DNA of 64,000 bases, taken from Planctomycetaceae bacterium. GTDB taxonomy: Bacteria; Planctomycetota; Planctomycetia; Planctomycetales; Planctomycetaceae. Position numbers and translations under genes: made by a program. This document shows positions 35,767 to 45,397 of the stretch, in pieces. The DNA lies in assembly GCA_018699955.1 (NCBI GenBank), contig JABISG010000070.1, forward strand, positions 1-64,000, written 5' to 3'. Each line of letters begins with the position of its first letter. The first letter of the stretch is position 1. The notes beneath the pieces are model-generated. The model worked only from the letters and a program-made list of their open reading frames with translations, had not been told where the DNA came from and did no database searches.

Positions 35767-36519
35767 TCAGCCGCGATCCGCGGGGCGATACCGTTTGTGT
35801 TCGAGTTCACCTGCGCGGTCGATTTCCTCTTCAGTCAACGACGTGTCGTACAAGTCATTCCCCAGTAACTTTCCCATGCCCTCGGCCAATTCGGAGCGAA
35901 ATTGCTCCATGTCGGTTGGGGCAGTCGCAAGATTGCAGATCCCCGGCAATTCCGGCGCGTACTCCGATGCTCGCCACATCAGACTGCCGTGCTGGAGAAT
36001 CGCCCCCCGGCGACGGCGCTGGGCGCTGCCGAGAATCTTGTGGCCGCCCAGCATCACGTCGTTCGGGTCGCCGCGTGTGAAGCAGAGAAAGGCGCTGTCG
36101 CTTTGCTGATTCGCATCGTCGGAGAATTTGGTGTCACTGCGAAGTGCAGCATCGATACCGCGTCGGCGCAACACCTTGACGATCGCGTTGTGCATCTGTG
36201 TGTACAGTTCGCTTGGTACGCGAGCCAACGGAGATGCCGCCGGCACGGCGCACGAGTAGGTCCATTCGCAGTGATGGACGATCGCACCTCCCCCGGAGAG
36301 ACGCCGAACCATCGGCAACTTTCGCAGCGATGCAGGAATGTTGGGGTCGTCCGGCTTCTGGAAATAGCCGAGTGACAGTGTTGGCTGCGACCACTGGTAA
36401 AAACGAAGCGTGTGAATTCCACGGTCGAGCGCCGATTCGAGTAGAACCTCGTCGATAGCCATGTTCGCCGGGCCGAGACGTGGTTGGGCGTCGATGATGA
36501 CACGCGCGGCTGGGGGCAT
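35767..36519 (-). CDS. Lipoate-protein ligase/octanoyltransferase (LipM-like)
   Basis: 250 residues of the biotin/lipoate transferase fold. Residues 72-83 are RRLSGGGAIVHH. C146 in SAFLCFTRG corresponds to the catalytic cysteine of LipM, and K161 in GGHKILGSAQRR is the invariant lysine, followed by GAILQHGSL. It would attach octanoyl or lipoyl groups to GcvH or E2 lipoyl domains. Its position directly downstream of gcvPB fits lipoylation for the glycine cleavage system. LplA-type ligase activity cannot be excluded. A 17-bp dispersed repeat separates it from gcvPB. Confidence 0.82.
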   Translation of the reverse strand: MPPAARVIIDAQPRLGPANMAIDEVLLESALDRGIHTLRFYQWSQPTLSLGYFQKPDDPNIPASLRKLPMVRRLSGGGAIVHHCEWTYSCAVPAASPLARVPSELYTQMHNAIVKVLRRRGIDAALRSDTKFSDDANQQSDSAFLCFTRGDPNDVMLGGHKILGSAQRRRRGAILQHGSLMWRASEYAPELPGICNLATAPTDMEQFRSELAEGMGKLLGNDLYDTSLTEEEIDRAGELEHKRYRPADRG

Positions 36520-36528
36520 GGTTGGCGT

Positions 36529-36545
36529 CCGCTAAACCGCAAGCG
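36529..36545. repeat. 17-bp dispersed repeat CCGCTAAACCGCAAGCG
   Basis: Exact copy of the 17-mer also found, in inverted orientation, at 48664-48680 and, in the same orientation, at 61430-61447. It lies in the 34-base gap between two same-strand genes, gcvPB and the lipoate transferase gene. Confidence 0.75.
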
Positions 36546-36553
36546 ATAACTGG

Positions 36554-38044
<1,491 letters not shown>

Positions 38045-38169
38045 AGTTGAGTCAATGTTCGGAGAGTGACTTGTGATTCGTGCGAAGCAGAGCTTCGCTG
38101 TTTATGCCCCTTTGCAAATTCAAGAAGGGCAAGCGGGAACTTGGGAACGAGTTCGTGGCGACGATTTCT

Positions 38170-39522
38170 TTATTTCTTCAGCACGTCAACCAACCGATCA
38201 ATCTCATCGCGCGTCCGTGTCTCCGTCACAGCAACGAGCAGCCCGTCGTTGGCGTCGTTCATTCCGGAGAAATTCGCAAAGCTCGTCAACTCCGGTCCGA
38301 GGTCGAACCCTGCGGCGGCGGCCTTCTTTCGGATGTTTTCGGTGCCGCCTTGGCAGCGTAGTGTGAATTCCTTAAAGAACGGGCGGTCGAACATTAACTC
38401 AATGCCGTCGATGTTGGTTAATTGCTCGGCGGCGTAGTGGGCTTTGCGGCAGCAGAGTTCGGAGACTTCACGTAGGCCCGCTTTGCCAAGCAGCGACAGA
38501 TACACGGTGGCCCGTAAGGCGAGCAGGCCCTGGTTGGTGCAAATGTTACTGGTTGCCTTGTCGCGGCGAATGTGCTGCTCGCGGGCCTGCAGGTTGAGAA
38601 CATAACAGGTCTTGCCGTTGCGGTCGGTGGTTTGCCCAATCAGACGGCCCGGCATCTTGCGGATGAACTTCTCGCGGCAGGTGAGAATGCCCAGCAGTGG
38701 GCCGCCGTATTGCAGCGGGATGCCAAGCGGCTGGCCTTCGGCGACGGCGATATCGACGCCGTAATCGCCGGGGCGTTTCAACAGCCCGAGGCTGATCGGA
38801 TCGAACGAGACGATTGAGAGTGCGCCGCATTTGTGGGCCAGATTGGACAGTTGCTCGGCCTGTTCGAGCAGGCCGAAGAAGTTGGGATGCTGGACGACGA
38901 GGCAGGCGGTTTGATCGTCGAGGGCGTCGGCGACGCGGTCGAGATCGGCGGTGCCATCGGGGGTGGGAACTTCGACCAACTCGCAATTCAAGCGTGTGAG
39001 ATAGGTCGTGAGAATCTGCCGGTATTCCGGATGGACCGAGCCTAACACCACCACCTTGCCGTGTCGGCGGGTGACGCGCATTGCCATAAACACCGCTTCG
39101 CTGACGGCGGTACCGCCCTCGTACAGACTGGCGTTGGAGACATCCATTCCGGTCAGCCGGCAGATGAGCGTTTGGAATTCAAAGAACGCCTGCAGCGATC
39201 CCTGGCTGGCTTCGGCCTGGTAGGGTGTGTAAGCAGTATAGAACTCGCCACGTCCAACGATTTCATCGACGGCGGCTGGCACAAAATGATCGTATGCACC
39301 GCCACCCTGCATGCAAACGCGGGAACCGGCGCCATCGTCCTGTCCGGCCAGTTCCGACAGGTGAGCCTGCAGCTCAATCTCGGTTAGCGGCGGGGAAAGG
39401 TCCAGCGAACGCTGGAGCCGTAAGTCTTGCGGAATGTCGCTGTACAAGTCGTCAATTGAGCCGACGCCGATCACATCGAGCATCTGCCGTTGCTGTTCAG
39501 GCGTGTTAAAGAGGTATGTCAC
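38170..39522 (-). CDS. gcvPA: Glycine dehydrogenase (decarboxylating) subunit 1
   Basis: 450 residues, normal for the N-terminal half of split P-protein. Hallmarks: YLFNTPEQQRQMLDVIGV, FVPAAVDEIVGRGEFYTAYTPYQAEASQGSLQAFFEFQT, DVSNASLYEGGTAVSEA and EGQPLGIPLQYGGPLLGILT. It partners GcvPB in the glycine cleavage system, which links glycine to tetrahydrofolate one-carbon units. The start is GTG. I looked for a glycine riboswitch in the 530 bases upstream and saw none. Confidence 0.96.
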   Translation of the reverse strand: MTYLFNTPEQQRQMLDVIGVGSIDDLYSDIPQDLRLQRSLDLSPPLTEIELQAHLSELAGQDDGAGSRVCMQGGGAYDHFVPAAVDEIVGRGEFYTAYTPYQAEASQGSLQAFFEFQTLICRLTGMDVSNASLYEGGTAVSEAVFMAMRVTRRHGKVVVLGSVHPEYRQILTTYLTRLNCELVEVPTPDGTADLDRVADALDDQTACLVVQHPNFFGLLEQAEQLSNLAHKCGALSIVSFDPISLGLLKRPGDYGVDIAVAEGQPLGIPLQYGGPLLGILTCREKFIRKMPGRLIGQTTDRNGKTCYVLNLQAREQHIRRDKATSNICTNQGLLALRATVYLSLLGKAGLREVSELCCRKAHYAAEQLTNIDGIELMFDRPFFKEFTLRCQGGTENIRKKAAAAGFDLGPELTSFANFSGMNDANDGLLVAVTETRTRDEIDRLVDVLKK

Positions 39523-40056
39523 GCGGTCTCTCTGTGGTGATGTCGTTGATTCAAAAGTCGGGAAGGTTCGTCGGAACCCGATCTTATAGTCCCCGTTTCA
39601 GTCGGTCCAGCCGTGCGGAGAAACGAATTTCGAGAAGATGACGGCGACGGCCGTTTTCTCACTCGAAACTCGGATTGCTACCGTAGTTTCCCCCAGCGCG
39701 ACGACATGCAATTGGCAATGTCTTCGCGGCTTCCCCAACTTAATGAACCGTCGACACGCTGCGGCTGAACAGCCTGCCTGACCGGTATATCCCTTGCTGG
39801 TTTTCTGGCCTTCGCACGGTTCCAGAATCGTTCACATTCCCAGCGGTGCCAATAGGCTCATGCTGGTTGAAAGAGTGTGACGAAATGAATGGTACGACAG
39901 TCAATAATCTTTTTGCAACGTTTGACGACAACGAAAATCGGTGATCTTGAAACCGACTCAGCGGGTCGGTCGCATCCACTCCCGATTTTTGCGTTCCGGT
40001 TGCGTAACACGATGTACGCCGTTTCGCGATAGCGAAACGCCGACCGCAGGAGTGCT
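39523..40056. other. Divergent intergenic region, gcvPA to FHA gene
   Basis: About 534 bases with no supported gene; a 79-codon minus-strand frame (39740-39979) lacks a start signal and family resemblance. No glycine riboswitch motif recognised. A perfect 8-bp hairpin, CGTTTCGC (40020-40027) with GCGAAACG (40032-40039), lies just before the FHA gene's ribosome-binding site. Confidence 0.45.
40020..40039. repeat. Hairpin CGTTTCGC-GATA-GCGAAACG
   Basis: Perfect 8-bp stem with GATA loop, 18 bases before the FHA gene start and next to its AGGAG site. It could be a REP element or act on translation of the FHA gene. Confidence 0.5.
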
Positions 40057-40914
40057 ATGATTAGCAGTACTCACACTTCTTCCTCACACGGTCACGATGG
40101 CCGAGAGACGAGATCTTCCCAACATTTCTCTGCACCCCTCGTGCTGGAGATATGCAGTGGGAAGACCCGGTTTCCGCTTCGTCCTGTGGAGTCGAATCGT
40201 TTTCTGATTGGTGCTGCGGAAGGATGCGACCTGCGGCTGGGCGGCGCCGATATGCCGCCGCTTCACAGTATTGTTCATGTCGACCATGTGGAGGCGCTAT
40301 TGGAAACCGTCACGCTGACACCCCCGTTGAAGGTGAATGGTTTGGTTGTTGAAAGTGTGCTGTTGCAGGACGGCGACCGGATTGGGATCGGGCCGTTTGA
40401 ATTTCTCGCCCATCGCCCAACGGTGGTTTCCGAAAGTTCGTCGAATAAGGCACCGTCGGCCAATGGTGTGATCGACATCGGCGATGACATGGCACGCCAA
40501 CCTGCCGTGTCGGATCTTTCCGCTGCCGAATTGGTCGATCTGATTGAAGACGAAGAGCGGCAGATCGAGCAATTTGAACAGCGTCGGCAGTTGGGGGCGA
40601 ACGCCCTGATGGATGCCGTTGTAGAACGCGTCGATCTCGCTGCGGCAGAACCGCCGAAGAGTTTGGTCGAATCGCAGAATGAAATCGGCGAAACTCATGA
40701 AGAGTTGGTGCGATTGCTGGAGCAAGCAAACACACTGGCGGACGAATTGAAGCGACGAACGGAGCAACTGGCCGACCGCGAGGCGGTCCAGGCGCAACTG
40801 ATGGAAGCGGCGTTTGAGTCTCAGCAGCAGTTGGCGAATCGTCTGGAGTCGTTGGTTTCACGCATTGCCGATCTGGAAGATCGACGGCCGTCGCGATTCC
40901 CAAGAGTGGCATGA
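40057..40914 (+). CDS. FHA-domain protein with C-terminal coiled coil
   Basis: 285 residues. An FHA domain spans about residues 28-120: FPLRPVESNRFLIGAAEGCDLRLGG, LHSIVHVD, TPPLKVNGLVVESVLLQDGDRIGIGPFEFLAH. These domains bind phosphothreonine, although the canonical GRxxxxD is replaced by IGAAEGCDL and the serine-histidine pair is HS, so binding may differ. Residues 165-275 form a long Glu/Gln/Arg-rich coiled coil. Cytoplasmic; no signal or membrane segment. ATG with AGGAG 6 nt upstream. Confidence 0.8.
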   Translation: MISSTHTSSSHGHDGRETRSSQHFSAPLVLEICSGKTRFPLRPVESNRFLIGAAEGCDLRLGGADMPPLHSIVHVDHVEALLETVTLTPPLKVNGLVVESVLLQDGDRIGIGPFEFLAHRPTVVSESSSNKAPSANGVIDIGDDMARQPAVSDLSAAELVDLIEDEERQIEQFEQRRQLGANALMDAVVERVDLAAAEPPKSLVESQNEIGETHEELVRLLEQANTLADELKRRTEQLADREAVQAQLMEAAFESQQQLANRLESLVSRIADLEDRRPSRFPRVA

Positions 40915-41015
40915 TGCTCCGTCAAAACCCGGTTGTGGGCGAACTCCGCACTTAAATACATGGAGTGTTGTGAGCTAACGGAGGGTTTTGACACAATTTC
41001 ATGAAGCCGACGCGC

Positions 41016-42080
41016 TCAGCCCGCCCTGGTCAACCGCTTACGGACGATGTCGGCGTGCTGGCGAAAGTGCTTGCCAATCTGCTTGCTGTCGCTCACTTTC
41101 TTGAGTAACGCTTCGATTCTCTTGACTTCAGACGCCGACAACTGTGCTGCGATCTGTTCCAACGCCTGCAATGTGTTCAACAAGCGAACGTCGCGCTGAT
41201 ACTGCAGGTCGTTGATCTCCCGTTGCTTGGTAGCTGGATTGGTTTCGGCGGTGTTTGACTTAATTGGGGTGGTCGAAGCGAGCGGTACGGTTGAACTGCT
41301 TAGGACCGATTCAAACACAGAAAGGCCGGCGGTCGAGCCATCGCGACTTAAAGCAATCGCGGCATTGAGTTTTGTGTTCTCATCGGGATCGTCCAGCAGA
41401 ACAATGAGTCGCTGACTGCCGCGTTCACTGGCGATCAAGCCGAGGGTGTAGGCCGCAACTTGCCGCATTAACGGATCGGCATCGGATGATACGTCGATGA
41501 GATCTGTCGCCAACGCGGCATTTTTTAACGGCTGTTTGCGATCGCGTGCGCGACCGGCGATGACGGCGATCGCGGCAACCGAATTCTTACGGACTTCGCG
41601 ATCGTGCGTCGATTGCATCCCTTCGCGGAGTACGGGGAACACTTTGTCGGGCGACTCAAGCCGTCCCAGTGTGCGGGCGAGATAAGCCTGAAACTGAATG
41701 TCGTCGTCGCTCGGAGAAGATTTCGCGAGTTCTTTCACAAAGAGTTCGGTCAAACCATCAACGATGACCGGGTTTTGAGTGAGTTTCGGCGTGTCGGTGT
41801 CGCCTTCGGGGGCGGTCTGCAGCATCTGGGCCAGCCCGTACGCCCCTCGCCAGCGGCGGTGTTCGTTGCTGTTGCTCAGTTCAGCAACGAGTTTCGTCCA
41901 GTCTTGTTCGCTGGAAGCGAGTTGCCCGAACAGCGCCCAAACGCCGACGACCGCTAATACGATGAGTCCGGGAACGACAAACAATTGAATGATGAAACCG
42001 GCCGAGGGCGGTTCCACCGGTGGAAGATCGACCGGCGGCGACTCATCGGCATCGGTCTTAACGTTGATATCTTCTGACAT
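41016..42080 (-). CDS. Membrane-anchored HEAT-repeat protein
   Basis: 354 residues from the ATG at 42080; an in-frame start at 42188 adds 36 unlikely residues. An acidic/proline-rich N terminus (SPPVDLPPVEPPSAG) precedes one helix (LFVVPGLIVLAVVGVWALF). About six HEAT-like alpha repeats follow, e.g. LARTLGRLESPDKVFPVLREGM, REVRKNSVAAIAVIAGRA, LMRQVAAYTLGLIASERGSQRLIVLLDDPDENTKLNAAIALSRDG. HEAT repeats are protein-binding scaffolds; partner unknown. The domain would sit outside the membrane or in the cytoplasm depending on orientation. Confidence 0.78.
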   Translation of the reverse strand: MSEDINVKTDADESPPVDLPPVEPPSAGFIIQLFVVPGLIVLAVVGVWALFGQLASSEQDWTKLVAELSNSNEHRRWRGAYGLAQMLQTAPEGDTDTPKLTQNPVIVDGLTELFVKELAKSSPSDDDIQFQAYLARTLGRLESPDKVFPVLREGMQSTHDREVRKNSVAAIAVIAGRARDRKQPLKNAALATDLIDVSSDADPLMRQVAAYTLGLIASERGSQRLIVLLDDPDENTKLNAAIALSRDGSTAGLSVFESVLSSSTVPLASTTPIKSNTAETNPATKQREINDLQYQRDVRLLNTLQALEQIAAQLSASEVKRIEALLKKVSDSKQIGKHFRQHADIVRKRLTRAG

Positions 42081-42380
42081 AATAATCGCGTTCCGCAGTG
42101 AAAAATGAGGTGCAAACTTTGTGCAGTCTAAATGAGTCCGGCCAATTCTGCGAGCATCGGCCGGGGCAAATCGAGACGGCGACTGCAAGATTCCTCAAAT
42201 GAATATCGGATTCATCCCGCAGGCAGTGACTCGGCCTGTTGGAGAGTTGGGAAACGATTGCTATAATTCAGCCAGATCGATGTCGCACCACGTCGCGGGG
42301 AAGGCTCTTTATGGCTGGAGAGCCTTATCAGATTTCTCCATTGGGTCGAGTTTCTCCATTGGCAGGGAAAGGATGTATTG
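42081..42380. other. Divergent intergenic region, no gene supported
   Basis: About 300 bases between the HEAT-repeat gene and a small plus-strand gene. Contains a direct repetition of short segments (TTTCTCCATTGG at 42334-42345 and again at 42350-42361) just before the plus-strand gene, perhaps a promoter or leader element. Nothing else recognised. Confidence 0.4.
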
Positions 42381-42704
42381 ATGGCTTTGTACGAAATTGA
42401 GACCAAATTACACATCATGATTGGCTGGGCGGATTCGCACGACGGCGCAGTGGCGCTGGCCGGGGAACACTACCCCGACGAAGAAATCATGCGAGTCACC
42501 AAACGACCGAAGGACATCTGGGTCATCTCCAAGGGCATGCTGGGCGTTTCGGGCGTCGGTGAGCCAAGCGATGTGGCCCGCGATTGTCTGAGCCGCGCGG
42601 GTGGCGACAAACTGCACGCGATTCGGCTGTACCTGCTCGACACCGGTGTCGATCTGCACGAAGCGCAGCGAGCGATTGAGACAAACATGTCACTCGGGTG
42701 GTGA
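42381..42704 (+). CDS. Small protein with ribosomal L7/L12 C-terminal-like motif
   Basis: 107 residues from the ATG at 42381, with AAAGGA 7 nt upstream. The C-terminal part (DKLHAIRLYLLDTGVDLHEAQRAIE) matches the pattern of the L7/L12 C-terminal domain, in which KIxAIKxxRxxTGLGLKEAKxxVE contacts elongation factors. The N-terminal half (IMIGWADSHDGAVALAGEHYPDEEIMRVTK) is unrelated to L7/L12. It is not a normal L7/L12, since the hinge and dimerisation region are missing. Function unknown. Confidence 0.6.
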   Translation: MALYEIETKLHIMIGWADSHDGAVALAGEHYPDEEIMRVTKRPKDIWVISKGMLGVSGVGEPSDVARDCLSRAGGDKLHAIRLYLLDTGVDLHEAQRAIETNMSLGW

Positions 42705-42789
42705 TCGCGGCGTGATGGAGAAATCCAAGTCGACGGTTGAGCGTCGGAGTCCCCGGCGTCGTGGCTTCAAACTTGGGGAGTGACTGGGA

Positions 42790-43044
42790 GTGTCTCTTCA
42801 CGATGACGTTTGTCGGATCCTCTGGGAAGAATGGGATCCGATGGGGCTGCGGCCATTCACCGACATCCCGAATGAATATGGCTCGTACGCCGAAACCATC
42901 TCGCGGTACATCCTTGAGGGGCGTGACGAATTCAAAATGATCTCGCATCTTCAGCAGCTTCAACGTAACGCGATGGGGCTGTCGCACGTTGATAATGAGC
43001 GAGATCGCCGCGTAGCCAGACTGCTGCTGTCGCTCGGTGAGTGA
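42790..43044 (+). CDS. Small conserved protein (84 aa), DUF1871-like
   Basis: 84 residues from a GTG start. SLHDDVCRILWEEWDPMGL, GSYAETISRYILEGRDEFKMISHLQQLQRNAMGL is the pattern of small DUF1871-type proteins (DPxG, YxxYxxxI). These are helical proteins of unknown function. It is 85 bases after the L7/L12-like gene on the same strand, so they may be cotranscribed. GGGA lies 6-8 nt upstream of the start. Confidence 0.65.
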   Translation: MSLHDDVCRILWEEWDPMGLRPFTDIPNEYGSYAETISRYILEGRDEFKMISHLQQLQRNAMGLSHVDNERDRRVARLLLSLGE

Positions 43045-43094
43045 GGAAAGCGGAACCGCGACGCAGAGCGTCGAAGATCTGCATTCCTGTCGTG

Positions 43095-45236
43095 CTACTT
43101 CAACAACAACTCCACAACAGCTTCCGACGTCAGTTCACCCTTCTGCAACGTAAGGTTCGCCTTCGCGACGGCGTAAACCCGCGAGAGCGCCGCGGTGTTG
43201 TCGGCGATCTTCTCCGTGCCGACAACGGTTAGCGGCGTTGGTGCTGCCAATGCCGTCAAACCGGCCAGTCCGCCGTATTTCAAGGCACCCGGCAGAAACA
43301 TGGGATCGGAAGTCGCTTCGACTTTCCCAAAGTCAAAACCCTTCGCGTCAGCGACGACCGCGTCGATGGCATCGCCCCCCAAGCCTGCAGCCAGCATTGT
43401 CCACGGACCGGCTGCACCGTTGCCGACCAGTTGGATCGCAGTCATCTGCTTGTCGGTTTTCAACAAGCCGATAACCGTCAAAATGTCGCGAACACGGTTT
43501 GATAGCAGCGGGCGGTTGTAGCCAAACGTGTAGCCCTGATAGGTGTCGTTGACCTGTTGTCGATTGGCGTCTTCGCCAGGCTTGAGAAGTTCGCCGGTCC
43601 CAAGGACGTCGGCTGACACGACGACGCGGCCCGCTTTGAGCAGTTGTTGGACGGCGGCAGTCGGTTGTCCTTCCTTATCAAACAGGGACGATTTACCGTT
43701 GCCGTCAACCCACAGCACGGCGGCTCTGCTCGGTGCCTTCGGTGTAAGCTTGACGAACGGCACGGCGTCTCCGCTGCCTTTTCGCGTGACGAATCCCTTG
43801 ACCACCGTCACGTCGCCGAGAGCCGACGTCTGAACCGAAGATGTTGCAATTTCAGCCGCCGCCGGGACTCCCTCGTCGAGCATCACACGCGCGGCGCTAC
43901 CCACGACGCGTTGATATTCGGCGAGGCCGTCAGCGTCCTTTGGCAAGAGTTCCTGAAACTGCTTCTGCGAGGTCGCCGTGAGATATTCGCGAAGTTCGGC
44001 AGACGATTTGGCGTCGTCGGGAAGCTTGTGCTTGTCGTCAAACACGCTGAGCCGTTGAGTCTCAACAGGCCAGAAGTCCTCTTCCTCAATCGGACCTGTG
44101 ATGCCAAGTTTCAGGTGGCGATTGAACCACTCGTACATCATCTGGCGGGAGACCTGATTGTAGTTGTGGCCGAAATGCGGGTAGGCTTTCGCATAAACCA
44201 GATCGGTCTTGCCGTAATGCGAATAAACCTGCTTCAACTCGGGGTACCCTCTTGTTTCGATGTTGACGGTCCAGTCGTTCGCACCGCTAAGTGCCATCGG
44301 CTTGGGGGCGAACAAGGCCGCCAATGCGATGTTGTTGATGCCGATTCGCAAGTACTCGGCGTTTTCGCAGACACACCCACCCTGCATGGCCGTCGAGACC
44401 ATGACGGCCGGGAATGCGACGGTCGGGCGCGGATCGATGGCACCCAGCATGAACGTCTGCGTGCCTCCGCCGCTGGCACCGGTGACGCCGATCCTCTTTG
44501 CATCGACATCGGGCAACGACAAAATAAAGTCGAGCGCACGAATGGAGTTGAAAGTCTGCAGCCCCATGAAATTCTGCAAACGCAGACCGGCTTGGGCGTC
44601 GGTGAAGCCGGCGGAATGGCCGATTTGCTGACTGTCGGCTCGGCCCACCATGTCGTAGTGAAATACGATGCAGCCCATCTTTGCCAGTTGCACCATGCGG
44701 GCCTGCAGGGGATAGCGTGCGCCCGCCATGTGTTGTTCGGCCTGCTGACTGATTTGTCCTTGGGCCGCCTGTCCGCCGGCATCGTAGAAACGGCCGTTTC
44801 GCCAATGGCCGTGTGGAGAGAGAATGCCCGGTGCCTTGCCGTCAATCTTCGTCGGCCGATACAAGCTGCCCGTCACGTAGTGGCCGGGGTGGCTGGCAAA
44901 GTAGACTTTTTCGATCGTGTAAGTGCCGCGGTCAACCCTGCCGTGAATGACCGGCTTGAGCGGCAGGCTTGGCGGCATCGGCCAGAGACCGTTGCTCACC
45001 AGCACGCGCCGCCGAATCTGCTCGGCCTGAACTTCCCACGCCTGCTTCGATGTTGCCGGTGTCCAGGGATGGTATTCGTCGCGTAAATTGCGTTGCTTCT
45101 GCAATCGGCCATCGGGTGGCAGTTCGCCTTGCGGGGCCACTCGGGAGACGTCTTGATTCGACTCGCCGGCCGTTAATGGTTGGGTGACGGTAAGAATTGC
45201 CAGCACCGACAAGATTCCGAGCAAACAGTTGCGCAT
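43095..45236 (-). CDS. Exported alpha/beta hydrolase (acetyl-xylan-esterase-like)
   Basis: 713 residues from the ATG at 45236, which opens a signal peptide (MRNCLLGILSVLAILTVTQ). An alpha/beta-hydrolase domain has nucleophile serine in GVTGASGGGTQTFMLG near residue 250, with upstream GILSPHGHW as oxyanion strand. The family contains acetyl xylan esterases and cephalosporin deacetylases acting on secreted polysaccharides. A second, less conserved half (about 430-713) shows another hydrolase-like pattern (AVLWVDGNGKSSLF, VGNGAAGPWTMLAAG) that lacks GxSxG, suggesting a duplicated degenerate domain. A start at 45353 was judged too long. Confidence 0.82.
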   Translation of the reverse strand: MRNCLLGILSVLAILTVTQPLTAGESNQDVSRVAPQGELPPDGRLQKQRNLRDEYHPWTPATSKQAWEVQAEQIRRRVLVSNGLWPMPPSLPLKPVIHGRVDRGTYTIEKVYFASHPGHYVTGSLYRPTKIDGKAPGILSPHGHWRNGRFYDAGGQAAQGQISQQAEQHMAGARYPLQARMVQLAKMGCIVFHYDMVGRADSQQIGHSAGFTDAQAGLRLQNFMGLQTFNSIRALDFILSLPDVDAKRIGVTGASGGGTQTFMLGAIDPRPTVAFPAVMVSTAMQGGCVCENAEYLRIGINNIALAALFAPKPMALSGANDWTVNIETRGYPELKQVYSHYGKTDLVYAKAYPHFGHNYNQVSRQMMYEWFNRHLKLGITGPIEEEDFWPVETQRLSVFDDKHKLPDDAKSSAELREYLTATSQKQFQELLPKDADGLAEYQRVVGSAARVMLDEGVPAAAEIATSSVQTSALGDVTVVKGFVTRKGSGDAVPFVKLTPKAPSRAAVLWVDGNGKSSLFDKEGQPTAAVQQLLKAGRVVVSADVLGTGELLKPGEDANRQQVNDTYQGYTFGYNRPLLSNRVRDILTVIGLLKTDKQMTAIQLVGNGAAGPWTMLAAGLGGDAIDAVVADAKGFDFGKVEATSDPMFLPGALKYGGLAGLTALAAPTPLTVVGTEKIADNTAALSRVYAVAKANLTLQKGELTSEAVVELLLK

Positions 45237-45397
45237 CGATAGTCCCACCGAAGGAGAATCCGCGATTGTTGCAAACGCCGACGTCGGACGCTTGCATGAA
45301 GCTGATACCAGCCTAAGCTGGGCGGTAATTGAATGCAACGACACAAAGCTCACCGGTTGCGTCCCGTGGGAACGAATAGAATTCAGGGATTCCGAAA

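Noticed and set aside
39523-39740. Glycine riboswitch upstream of gcvPA
   Set aside because: Searched for the conserved aptamer motifs on the minus strand and found none.
43644-45086. 480-codon plus-strand open frame
   Set aside because: Antisense to the exported hydrolase gene, which has a catalytic motif and signal peptide.
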